64,000 nt of DNA, taken from Algoriphagus taiwanensis. GTDB lineage: Bacteria > Bacteroidota > Bacteroidia > Cytophagales > Cyclobacteriaceae. Shown in pieces: positions 1 to 7,494 of this stretch (the first letter of the stretch is position 1; each line of letters begins with the position of its first letter). The notes under the pieces were generated by a model. That model was not told the DNA's origin. It did no database searches and was given only the letters and a program-made list of their open reading frames with translations. Location: NCBI RefSeq assembly GCF_036245645.1, contig NZ_BTPE01000004.1, positions 124,001-188,000 on the forward strand, read 5' to 3'. Both the position numbers and the translations under genes were made by a program.

Positions 1-1256
1 TCACCCACAGCGATGTTGTCGATGGTTTCAAAAATGGAAAGGGTTTCATCCAAAAGGGAAGCTTGATTTTGGGCAAAATAGCCCACCATGGCATTATGCC
101 CAAGTTCGCATTTCCCCTGAAAGTCGATTTCACCCATGATGGCTTTGATCATCGTGGATTTACCTTCACCGTTTTTCCCGACGAAAGCCACTTTTTGTCC
201 CTGCTCGATGGTCATGGAAGCATCCTTAAAGACCACATGGTCTCCGTAGCTTTTGATCATCTCCTCGACGATTACCGGATATTTTCCGGAACGTGGAGAA
301 GGAGGGAACCGAAGTTTCAAAGCAGAAGTATCTACCTCGTCCACTTCCACGATTTCCAGTTTTTCGAGCATTTTCACCCGGGACTGAACCTGAAGGGTCT
401 TGGAGTATGTCCCTTTGAATCGCTCGATGAATTGAGTCGTCTCTGCGATAAACTTCTGCTGCTCCTCGTAATGCTTTTGCTGCTGCTCGCGACGCTCTTT
501 GCGAAGCTCAAGGTAATGGCTGTATTTGGCCTTGTAGTCGTAGATTCGGCCCATAGTCACCTCGATGGTGCGGGTGGTGATGTTGTCCACAAAAGCCCGG
601 TCGTGGGAGATGACCACCACCGCTTTAGCTTTATTGATCAAAAACTCTTCTAACCACTGAATGGATTCAATGTCCAAGTGGTTGGTCGGTTCGTCCAATA
701 GAATCAGGTCAGGCTTTTTCAAAAGGATTTTGGCCAACTCAATCCGCATTCTCCATCCTCCGGAAAACTCAGAAGTGGATCTTTGGAAGTCCTCGCGAAC
801 GAATCCTAAGCCTAATAGTACTTTTTCTACCTCAGCTTCGTAGTTGATTTCTTCGATGGCATAAAACTTCTCGCTGAGTTCGGATACCTTTTCGATCAGT
901 TTGAAATAGTCCTCCGATTCATAATCCGTTCGGACGGTTAGCTCCTCGTTGATTCGGTCGATTTCCTCCTTCATCCCCAAGTATTCGGCAAAGGCCTTGG
1001 AAGTTTCTTCCATCACGGTACAGTCATCTGCTGTCAACAAGTGTTGGGGAAGATAGGCTACCACATACCCCTTCGGTGCAGAGACAGCCCCGGTGGTGGG
1101 CTTATTTACCCCTGCGATGATCTTGAGGAGGGTGGATTTTCCGGCCCCGTTTTTCCCCATGAGCGCGATCTTGTCGTTCTCATTGATATTGAAGGTGATG
1201 TTGCTGAAAAGCGGAGTGCCGCCGTGCATGACGGTCACGTTATCTACTGAAATCAT
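1..1256 (-). CDS. ABC-F family ATP-binding protein (3' end outside window)
   Basis: Soluble tandem-ABC ATPase of the ABC-F group, whose members bind the ribosome or protect it from antibiotics and lack membrane domains. The ATG is at 1254-1256, and 418 codons are visible before the window edge. The first nucleotide-binding domain has Walker A GKNGAGKST, signature FSGGW and Walker B LILLDEPTNHLD. A charged linker rich in E, K, R and Q follows, and the second domain begins with GKNGEGKST. The second signature and Walker B lie outside the window. The linker is of the type seen in EttA/Uup/YkpA-like proteins, but I cannot assign the subtype without the C-terminus. It is divergent from the gntK-gnd fusion across about 100 bp. 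Confidence 0.93.
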   Translation of the reverse strand, partial: MISVDNVTVMHGGTPLFSNITFNINENDKIALMGKNGAGKSTLLKIIAGVNKPTTGAVSAPKGYVVAYLPQHLLTADDCTVMEETSKAFAEYLGMKEEIDRINEELTVRTDYESEDYFKLIEKVSELSEKFYAIEEINYEAEVEKVLLGLGFVREDFQRSTSEFSGGWRMRIELAKILLKKPDLILLDEPTNHLDIESIQWLEEFLINKAKAVVVISHDRAFVDNITTRTIEVTMGRIYDYKAKYSHYLELRKERREQQQKHYEEQQKFIAETTQFIERFKGTYSKTLQVQSRVKMLEKLEIVEVDEVDTSALKLRFPPSPRSGKYPVIVEEMIKSYGDHVVFKDASMTIEQGQKVAFVGKNGEGKSTMIKAIMGEIDFQGKCELGHNAMVGYFAQNQASLLDETLSIFETIDNIAVG

Positions 1257-1355
1257 GAATCTTGAAATTGAAGGGGCAAAGGTAGGAAATTGAATATTGA
1301 AAAATTTGAAGATTGGAAAATTAGCGGATAGGCCATAAAAACTTAACTTCGCCCC

Positions 1356-3254
1356 ATGCTTGTAATCGTCACCGGTGTATCGGGAACGGGGAAAACTACC
1401 CTGGGAACGCTTTTGGCCGAGAGGCTTCGACTTCCATTTTTCGATGCGGATCATTTTCATCCTGCCGAAAATATCGCCAAAATGAGCGCCGGGCATCCCC
1501 TGAATGACGAGGACCGGCAGCCCTGGTTACAGGCTTTGGCAGATCAGCTTCTGGCTTCGGAGCAAAAAGGTGGAGCGGTATTGGCTTGTTCGGCCTTGAA
1601 AAATTCCTATCGGGACAAACTCTCCATATCAGAAAATCTTCGCTGGATTCATCTGACAGGGGATAGGGATTTGATTTGGGAGCGAATGCTGGCCAGAAAA
1701 AATCATTACATGAAAGCCGGAATGCTGGATTCTCAGATTGCTGTTTGGGAAAAGCCGCAAGCCGGGTATTTATTGGATATCACGGGGACTCCCGAGCAAT
1801 TGCTGGAAGCTTCCCTTCACTATTTAAAATCTCAATCGATGAAAATGAAAATGGGAGTGATCGGAATGGGCGTAATGGGCAAAAGCCTTGCGCTAAACCT
1901 CGCCGAAAAAGGAGTTCCGGTCTCACTTTATAACCGATTTGTCGCTGGAAAAGAGGAAGGAATCGCCCAAAAGGTGGTTGATGAAAACCCTGAATTTTCC
2001 AATATGCTAGCCTTTGAGGACTTGCAGCAGTTTGTGGATTCGCTCGAAAAACCGCGCCGAATTCTGATGATGATTCCTGCAGGTGCTGCGATTGATGCCC
2101 AGTTGGATACGCTGATTCCGATTTTGGAAAATGACGATCTGGTCATCGACGGAGGGAACTCCTTCTACAAAGATTCTGAAAGAAGAGTGGATCGAATGAA
2201 GGAAGTAGGCATGCACTTTTTGCCCATGGGGGTTTCCGGAGGAGAAGAAGGAGCGAGAAAAGGTCCATCCATTATGCCCGGTGGAAATGCTGAAGGGTAT
2301 GCCATGGTGGAGGATTTCTTGGGGAGAATTTCTGCCAAAGACAAAGACGGAAAGCCCTGCGTGACTTACGTGGGTCCGGGAGGTTCCGGTCACTTCATCA
2401 AAATGGTCCACAACTCCATCGAGTATGGAGAGATGCAGGTTTTGGCAGAATTGGTGCACTTGCTCAGATTTGGTTTCGGCTGTAGCCCTGAACAGGTTTC
2501 CGAGATTTTTACGGAATGGGGCCAAGGCGAACTGAAGTCTTTCTTGCTTGAAATCACAGCTGATTTGCTCCTGTTCAAAGAAAACGGGGAATTGCTATTG
2601 GACAAAATCCTCGATCAGGCAGGTCAAAAAGGTACCGGCGCCTGGTCTTTGACTACGGCCTTGGAATATGGAATTCCCTACAGTCCCTTGGCTGAGGCGG
2701 TCAATGCCCGCGGAGTTTCAGGCGAAAAGGCCATGCGGGTAGCTTTTTCCAAAACTTTCCAACACGAATTCCAAAAAGTCGAAGGTTCTTTGGAATCCTG
2801 GCTCCCAAAAATCAAAGCAGCCTATTCCTTGGCTAGAATCATTAACCACGAGGTTGGTTTCCGATTGATGAAAACCGTCTCCGATACCAAAGGCTGGAAC
2901 TTGAACTTCAATGAAATCTCCCGAATCTGGACCAATGGCTGCATTATCAGATCTGGCTTGATGGAGAATATTTCAGCGAATTACTCTGATCCGGTTTCTT
3001 TCTTTGAAATGTCAGGAGTAAAAGAGCAGGTGATTTCCGGAAGGAAGGCTTTGGCAGAATTGGTTGGCTTGGGCTTGACTCATGGCTTTGCTTTGCCGGT
3101 CATGAGCGCAGGGATCAATTATTTGTTGGGAAGAATTACGGCGGAATCTTCTGCTTCGGTCATTCAGGCGCAGCGGGATTACTTTGGTGCGCATACCTAT
3201 CAGCGCAAAGATGACCCAAGCGGAAAGTTTTACCATACCCAATGGAATTCATAA
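1356..3254 (+). CDS. Bifunctional gluconokinase / 6-phosphogluconate dehydrogenase fusion
   Basis: A 632-residue protein joining two consecutive enzymes. Residues 1 to about 160 are a GntK-type gluconokinase: P-loop GVSGTGKTT at 7-15, HPAENI and KMSAGHPLNDEDRQPWL as in the E. coli family, and CSALKNSYRD. From Met162 a complete decarboxylating 6-phosphogluconate dehydrogenase follows: Rossmann GVIGMGVMGKSLALNLAEKG, GGNSFYKDSERR, GVSGGEEGARKGPSIMPGG, catalytic K349/H352/N353/E356 in KMVHNSIEYGEM, and C-terminal QRDYFGAHTYQR. Both halves look intact and are read through in one frame with almost no linker. Expected reaction: gluconate plus ATP to 6-phosphogluconate, then oxidation to ribulose-5-phosphate and CO2, probably with NADP. 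The protein is cytosolic, with no signal peptide, and a clear terminator follows. Confidence 0.93.
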   Translation: MLVIVTGVSGTGKTTLGTLLAERLRLPFFDADHFHPAENIAKMSAGHPLNDEDRQPWLQALADQLLASEQKGGAVLACSALKNSYRDKLSISENLRWIHLTGDRDLIWERMLARKNHYMKAGMLDSQIAVWEKPQAGYLLDITGTPEQLLEASLHYLKSQSMKMKMGVIGMGVMGKSLALNLAEKGVPVSLYNRFVAGKEEGIAQKVVDENPEFSNMLAFEDLQQFVDSLEKPRRILMMIPAGAAIDAQLDTLIPILENDDLVIDGGNSFYKDSERRVDRMKEVGMHFLPMGVSGGEEGARKGPSIMPGGNAEGYAMVEDFLGRISAKDKDGKPCVTYVGPGGSGHFIKMVHNSIEYGEMQVLAELVHLLRFGFGCSPEQVSEIFTEWGQGELKSFLLEITADLLLFKENGELLLDKILDQAGQKGTGAWSLTTALEYGIPYSPLAEAVNARGVSGEKAMRVAFSKTFQHEFQKVEGSLESWLPKIKAAYSLARIINHEVGFRLMKTVSDTKGWNLNFNEISRIWTNGCIIRSGLMENISANYSDPVSFFEMSGVKEQVISGRKALAELVGLGLTHGFALPVMSAGINYLLGRITAESSASVIQAQRDYFGAHTYQRKDDPSGKFYHTQWNS

Positions 3255-3282
3255 TTCAGAAATTTGAAATCTGAAAAAGGAG

Positions 3283-3308
3283 GGGCTGGAGAGATTCAGC
3301 CCTTTTTT
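3283..3308 (+). terminator. Rho-independent terminator after gntK-gnd
   Basis: GGGCTG (3283-3288) pairs with CAGCCC (3297-3302) around an 8-nt loop and is followed by six T. It lies 28 bp past the stop of the fusion gene. Confidence 0.8.
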
Positions 3309-3312
3309 ATTT

Positions 3313-3374
3313 CTCACAGATGACACAGATCATCACAGATGAATAAATCTGTGAGCATCTGTGTCATCTGTGAG
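3313..3374. repeat. Long palindromic dispersed repeat (CTCACAGAT family), copy 1
   Basis: Two 28-nt arms (3313-3340 and 3347-3374) are reverse complements with two mismatches, separated by a 6-nt loop. The arms are themselves built from repeats of the word CACAGATG/CATCTGTG. A related copy lies at 27923-27986. It is intergenic, with no gene in it. Confidence 0.85.
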
Positions 3375-3478
3375 CATTTTTCCCTTACATCTAGGTGGTA
3401 AATACAAAAAATCCACCATCGGATTGGTTTCCATAGGGGAATAGGCGAAATTATGTTTCGTATAAAACCCACCGCCCT

Positions 3479-4846
3479 ATGAAAGCTTTTAAATATCTCC
3501 TTGTCCTCTTTTTGGGATGTCTTATTTTGAATCCCTCTTTTTCCCAAGAATTGTTGATCAACCATGTGAATATCATCACCATGGAAAATGATCAGGTTTT
3601 GGAAGATCATTCCATCTATGTTAAAGACGGGGTGATTATGGAAATTGCTCCTGAGGAGGAAATCACGGTTGCGGGTATCCGAACCTTGGATGGACGTGGG
3701 ATGTATGTCTTCCCCGGTTTGGCGGAATTTCATGCGCACCTGCCCAATCCTGATCAGTTTGGGGCAGTTTTCCAGGAGGAAGTCTTGTGGATGTATTTGG
3801 CGAATGGGGTGCTAAGAATCCGAAGTATGCTGGGGCATGAATCTCATTTGGACTTGAAAAAGCGAGTAGAATCAGGAGAAATTGCCGGGCCTCGGATGTT
3901 TATTTCAGGACCTTCCCTAAATGGAAGTTCAGTAGAAAATCCCGATTCAGGCCGGCAGATGGTCAGAGACCAAAAGTCTGCCGGATATGATCATCTGAAA
4001 TTACACCCGGGACTGGACGATCCAAAGTTTTTGGCCATTGCTGATGAAGCCAAAAAAGTCGGGATCTATTATGGAGGTCATGTTTCTTTGGATGTGGGAT
4101 TGGTCACTTCGGTGAAAAATGGCTATCGCTCCGTGGAGCATATCGATGGGTTTTTGGAAGCCATGCTTCCTGATGGGACGGTAATTGACCCAGCGGTTTC
4201 CGGTCCTTTCAACCTGAATTTGGTGGGACAGGTAGATCAAAGCAAACTGCAGGAATTGATTCAGCTTTGTCTCGAAAATAAAACTTGGATCGCCCCGACT
4301 CTGACACTTTTCGAGCGCTATTTCGGCTATCAGCCTGCTTATGAATTAAGGCAGCAACCTGAGATGTTTTATCTTCCGGGTCAGCTGACCACCCAATGGT
4401 ATAATACCAAATCTAAGCTGGAAGCGGATGGGTTACTTGCTGAAGCCAAAGTCAAACCCTTTCTGGAGTTTAGACAAAAGCTCTTTTTGGATTTGCACAA
4501 AGCAGGGGTACCGATGATCATGAGTTCGGATTCCCCTCAGGTCTTCAATGTCCCTGGTTTTTCCATTCATCGGGAGATCGAGTCCATGTCCAAAGCAGGC
4601 ATGTCCAATTATGAAATTCTGAAAACCGGCTCAGTCAATTGTGCTGACTACTTTGAAGAAAGCGGGGAATGGGGAGTATTGAAACCCGGTGCCGCTGCGG
4701 AGTTTGTATTAGTTCAAAAGAATCCATTGGAAGACCTGACTACCATGCAAAAACCTCAGGCCATCATGATTCAGGGGAAATTTATCCAACGGGATGAGCT
4801 CCAGCTTCAGTTGAATCTGATTCGGCAGAAGTATTTAAGGCAGTAG
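3479..4846 (+). CDS. Exported metal-dependent amidohydrolase
   Basis: A 455-residue protein of the amidohydrolase (imidazolonepropionase/prolidase-like) superfamily with an N-terminal signal peptide ending near SFSQ. Expected TIM-barrel metal motifs are present in order: EFHAH (HxH, about residues 79-83), HLKLHPG, GGHVS, VEHIDG and SSDSPQ near the C-terminus. N- and C-terminal beta-sandwich segments flank the barrel (GRGMYVFPGLAEF entry, PGAAAEFVLVQKNPL exit), as is usual. The substrate cannot be read from sequence; relatives act on cyclic amides or dipeptides. It is a single gene between two repeats, with no operon partner. Confidence 0.88.
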   Translation: MKAFKYLLVLFLGCLILNPSFSQELLINHVNIITMENDQVLEDHSIYVKDGVIMEIAPEEEITVAGIRTLDGRGMYVFPGLAEFHAHLPNPDQFGAVFQEEVLWMYLANGVLRIRSMLGHESHLDLKKRVESGEIAGPRMFISGPSLNGSSVENPDSGRQMVRDQKSAGYDHLKLHPGLDDPKFLAIADEAKKVGIYYGGHVSLDVGLVTSVKNGYRSVEHIDGFLEAMLPDGTVIDPAVSGPFNLNLVGQVDQSKLQELIQLCLENKTWIAPTLTLFERYFGYQPAYELRQQPEMFYLPGQLTTQWYNTKSKLEADGLLAEAKVKPFLEFRQKLFLDLHKAGVPMIMSSDSPQVFNVPGFSIHREIESMSKAGMSNYEILKTGSVNCADYFEESGEWGVLKPGAAAEFVLVQKNPLEDLTTMQKPQAIMIQGKFIQRDELQLQLNLIRQKYLRQ

Positions 4847-4986
4847 ATTTACGGTTTTGGATTTACGATTTACGAGGGGCTGGGTGAAGTTAAGGCCTTT
4901 TTGCAACCTTACAACTTTACAACCTTGCCACCTTTTCACTTAATTTTCCAATTTTCAAATCTTTCAATTTTGCAATAAACCACCCC

Positions 4987-6123
4987 ATGAAATACACCTC
5001 AATCCTAGGCATTACAGCCATCCTTTCAATGGCTTTTTCCTGCTCCCAAAAACCCACCCAAGAACCTATAAAAGAAGAAATCAATCTTATGATCAAAGCA
5101 CAACAAGTGGCCGAACACAAGGGCCAGCCGGTTTTCCATTATGTCCTTGACAATGGCACCATGCAAGTGGAATTATCCAATTATGGAGGTTTGGTGCATA
5201 AAATCATCGCTCCCGATAAAAATGGAAACAAGGAAAACATCACGCTCACTTTCGACACTGTGGAAGAATACCTCAGCAAGCCCAATCCATTTTTTGGAGC
5301 CACTGCAGGTCGGGTTGCCAATCGAATCGCCGATGCAGAATTTACCTTGGACGGAACCAAGTACACGCTGGCCAAAACCAATGGAGATAACCACCTGCAT
5401 GGTGGAGTGGAAGGTTTCAATAAAAAAGTCTGGACTCCGGAAACCTACTCCAATGACTCTACAGTGGGTGTAAAGATGACCTACCTCAGCGTGGATGGGG
5501 AAGAAGGCTATCCAGGAAATTTGGAAACCACCCTTTGGATGGAGTTGACGACGGATAATTCCCTTAGAATTCGCTTTGAGTCAACAACCGACAAAAAGAC
5601 CATTCTCAATCTGACCAATCATACCTATTTCAATCTGGGAGGAATGAAGCGGGACGTGACGGATCATGAATTTCAGTTTTGGGCGGATGCGTACACACCG
5701 GTGGATGAGGAATTGATCCCAACAGGTGAGGTAAAAGACGTGACCGGAACTCCCTTTGATTTCAGAACTCCAAAAATCTTGGGAGATCAAATTGCTGCCA
5801 ATGGTGGGGGATTTGATCACAATATGATCATGAAAATGGAAAGAACCCCTGAAATGAAACACTTCGTCCGAATCAAGCATCCGGAAAGTGGGCGGGTGAT
5901 GGATATGTACTCTGACAATGCAGGCGTCCAATTTTACACCGCTAATTTCCTTTCCAACTTCTCAGGTGCAGATGGCAAAACGTATGATATTCATTGGGGC
6001 TTCTGCCTCGAATCTCAAAACTGGCCGGATGCTATCAATCATGATAATTTCCCAAGTCCGGTCTTGAATCCTGGAGAGAAGTATGAGCATACCATCGAGT
6101 ATCGATTTTCGGTGGAGAAGTAA
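4987..6123 (+). CDS. galM: Aldose 1-epimerase (mutarotase), lipoprotein
   Basis: A 378-residue GalM-family enzyme interconverting alpha and beta anomers of hexoses. The N-terminus is a lipoprotein signal (lipobox-like MAFSC, Cys near residue 19), so it probably works at a membrane in the periplasm. Family motifs include GRVANRI, HLHGG (about 138-142), NLTNHTYFNLGG with the catalytic-region His, and late W-G-F-C-L-E-SQNWPDAINH where the general-base Glu is expected. Its last about 32 codons plus the terminator are duplicated about 850 bp downstream (6875-7027) beyond a toxin-antitoxin cassette. About 140 bp with no gene precede it. Confidence 0.93.
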   Translation: MKYTSILGITAILSMAFSCSQKPTQEPIKEEINLMIKAQQVAEHKGQPVFHYVLDNGTMQVELSNYGGLVHKIIAPDKNGNKENITLTFDTVEEYLSKPNPFFGATAGRVANRIADAEFTLDGTKYTLAKTNGDNHLHGGVEGFNKKVWTPETYSNDSTVGVKMTYLSVDGEEGYPGNLETTLWMELTTDNSLRIRFESTTDKKTILNLTNHTYFNLGGMKRDVTDHEFQFWADAYTPVDEELIPTGEVKDVTGTPFDFRTPKILGDQIAANGGGFDHNMIMKMERTPEMKHFVRIKHPESGRVMDMYSDNAGVQFYTANFLSNFSGADGKTYDIHWGFCLESQNWPDAINHDNFPSPVLNPGEKYEHTIEYRFSVEK

Positions 6124-6130
6124 AAAAAGA

Positions 6131-6174
6131 ACCCTCCAAGAGTCTAAAGCTTTTGGAGGGTTTTGTTATTTTTT
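6131..6174 (+). terminator. galM terminator
   Basis: ACCCTCCAA (6131-6139) pairs with TTGGAGGGT (6153-6161) and is followed by a T-rich tract. The same block is duplicated with decay at about 6983-7027. Confidence 0.75.
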
Positions 6175-6181
6175 GAGAGTC

Positions 6182-6202
6182 AATTCGGAAAAATTCCGAA
6201 TT
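6182..6202. repeat. Perfect 9-bp inverted repeat downstream of the antitoxin
   Basis: AATTCGGAA, AAA, TTCCGAATT. It lies just past the stop of the leftward antitoxin gene and may help end that transcript, although no U-run directly follows. Confidence 0.45.
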
Positions 6203-6215
6203 AGGTCTGAAAAAA

Positions 6216-6497
6216 TTACAGGCTTGCCTTCAATTGAAAGTTTTCCCCGATCGCTCGGATTACTTTTAGAATGGTTTCAAATTGCGGTTTTGAATCCGAG
6301 GAAAGGGCTTTGTAAAGGCTTGGACGGCTGAGTCCGGTTTGTTCAGCAATCCGTGACATTCCTATCGCTTTTGCCACATGGCCAAGCGCAACAATGATTT
6401 CTTGAGCATTTCCTTCTTCGAGTACGGTATTCAGGTATTCCTGAACCATCTCCTCATCATCGAGGTACTCGGCAATGTCAAATTTTGAGGTATCCAT
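6216..6497 (-). CDS. HigA-like addiction-module antitoxin (HTH)
   Basis: A 93-residue antitoxin of the putative addiction-module antidote family, beginning MDTSKFDIAEYLDDEEMVQE. The helix-turn-helix lies around residues 50-75 (IGMSRIAEQTGLSRPSLYKAL). The start is the ATG at 6495-6497, one base after the toxin stop. An upstream extension in the same frame only overlaps the toxin and has no family resemblance. The toxin-first order matches HigBA-type modules. It is expected to neutralise the partner and repress the operon, probably through the dyad at 6850-6872. Confidence 0.88.
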   Translation of the reverse strand: MDTSKFDIAEYLDDEEMVQEYLNTVLEEGNAQEIIVALGHVAKAIGMSRIAEQTGLSRPSLYKALSSDSKPQFETILKVIRAIGENFQLKASL

Positions 6498-6498
6498 A

Positions 6499-6798
6499 TT
6501 AGTTTTCTTTGTATTGATTCCAGAGAGCCTTTGCTTTTTTGATATCGGATTCCTGGGAACTCTTATCCCCACCCACAAGTAAGAGTATAATTTTTTCTCC
6601 CTGTCTCCGAAAGTAAATTCTGTAACCCGGACCATAATGGATCCGAAATTCTTCGATTCCTTCGCCGACAGAAGAGACATCTCCTAAGTTCCCTGCTTCT
6701 ACTCGTTGTAACCTCAAGAGGATTTTAGCTTTGGCTTTTCTGTCATTCAATTTTTTAAGCCACTTGTCGAATTCTGAGGTTTTCTCCAGAAGAAACAT
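6499..6798 (-). CDS. RelE/ParE-superfamily toxin (HigB-like, addiction-module killer)
   Basis: A 99-residue basic protein starting MFLLEKTSEFDKWLKKLND, with the family core KAKILLRLQRVEAGNLGDV, EGIEEFRIHYGPGYRIYF and late GGDKSSQESDIKKAK. This pattern is typical of the RelE/ParE-like family paired with HTH antitoxins. HigB-like members cleave mRNA on the ribosome; which activity this one has is inference. It is transcribed leftward ahead of its antitoxin with a 1-nt gap. The pair sits between galM and a duplicated galM tail, which suggests it was acquired. Confidence 0.88.
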   Translation of the reverse strand: MFLLEKTSEFDKWLKKLNDRKAKAKILLRLQRVEAGNLGDVSSVGEGIEEFRIHYGPGYRIYFRRQGEKIILLLVGGDKSSQESDIKKAKALWNQYKEN

Positions 6799-6849
6799 AC
6801 GTAAATGTAATCACTTGGATACAAGATTAAAATACTTAAGATTTTTTCT

Positions 6850-6872
6850 GTTTGAGGTTTTTTACCTCAAAC
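6850..6872. promoter_or_regulatory. Probable HigA operator (9-bp dyad)
   Basis: GTTTGAGGT, TTTTT, ACCTCAAAC is a perfect inverted repeat 52 bp upstream of the toxin start. It abuts the left edge of the duplicated galM fragment. The position fits autorepression by the HTH antitoxin; no binding data are available. Confidence 0.5.
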
Positions 6873-6874
6873 TA

Positions 6875-7027
6875 GCCGGATGCCATCTATCACGACAACT
6901 TCCCAAGTCCAATCTTGAATCCAGGGGAGAAGTACACCCAAAACATCGAGTATCGTTTTTCGGTAGAGAAGTAAAAAAAGAAACCCTCCAAGGAATTTAA
7001 AGCCATCGAAGGGTTTTGTTATTTTTT
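6875..7027 (+). pseudogene. Duplicated 3' fragment of galM with its terminator
   Basis: This is a truncated copy of the last 32 codons of galM plus the following hairpin. It reads PDAIYHDNFPSPILNPG and ends EYRFSVEK-stop; the corresponding galM segment differs at a few residues. Homology to galM starts abruptly at 6024/6875 and ends after the T-tract at 6174/7027. There is no start codon or upstream galM sequence, so it is not a gene. It forms the far border of the toxin-antitoxin cassette, giving a direct repeat of about 150 bp around it. The sequence divergence means it is not a recent exact duplication. Confidence 0.85.
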
Positions 7028-7032
7028 CAATT

Positions 7033-7443
7033 CTATAAGATCATTTTTTGCCAATTCTTAACAGTTCTTAAATCCATCTCAAACTCTCTTTTTTGACCAA
7101 AAGAATAATCTTTTTGGTAGAGAATTACATCTTCTTCAAATTTTATTGGAGATATAAAACCTTTTTGTAATGTAGAAATATTCGCAATTAGCATTTCTTT
7201 TAAATCAATAATAGTTAGAGAGGTAATTGGCCCTTCTTGATAATCAGTTGTAAGCCATTCCTGTAATGCCAAAAACCTTGACTCTGGATGCCAAAGGTTA
7301 ACAAATCCAAAAATTCGATTTTTAATGGGTTTTCCGTTTAATTCAAGTTTATAGTATGAAGGCCCATATCTTATTTCCCCCTCTAAAATAAAACTCAGTT
7401 TATGTTTACCATCAGGTGATCGGTATTTTGGAGTGCTATTCAT
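7033..7443 (-). CDS. Hypothetical protein, AT-rich orphan
   Basis: A 136-residue protein beginning MNSTPKYRSPDGKHKLSF, with no signal peptide or membrane segment and many aromatic and charged residues (IRYGPSYYKLEL, FVNLWHPESRFLALQEWL). I do not recognise the family. The gene is visibly more AT-rich than its neighbours and lies directly beyond the galM remnant, so it may have arrived with the toxin-antitoxin insertion or belong to a small accessory patch. The layout (beta-rich, alternating charged strands) would suit a small soluble immunity-like or structural domain, but that is a guess. Confidence 0.6.
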   Translation of the reverse strand: MNSTPKYRSPDGKHKLSFILEGEIRYGPSYYKLELNGKPIKNRIFGFVNLWHPESRFLALQEWLTTDYQEGPITSLTIIDLKEMLIANISTLQKGFISPIKFEEDVILYQKDYSFGQKREFEMDLRTVKNWQKMIL

Positions 7444-7494
7444 AAGGTTGATTTCTATGGATCTTAATGTAAAAAGGATTTACAATAGATTAGC

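Noticed and set aside
3313..3374. Short ORFs through the palindromic repeats (SQMTQM-type peptides)
   Set aside because: They arise from the repeat sequence itself and run antisense into the neighbouring genes.
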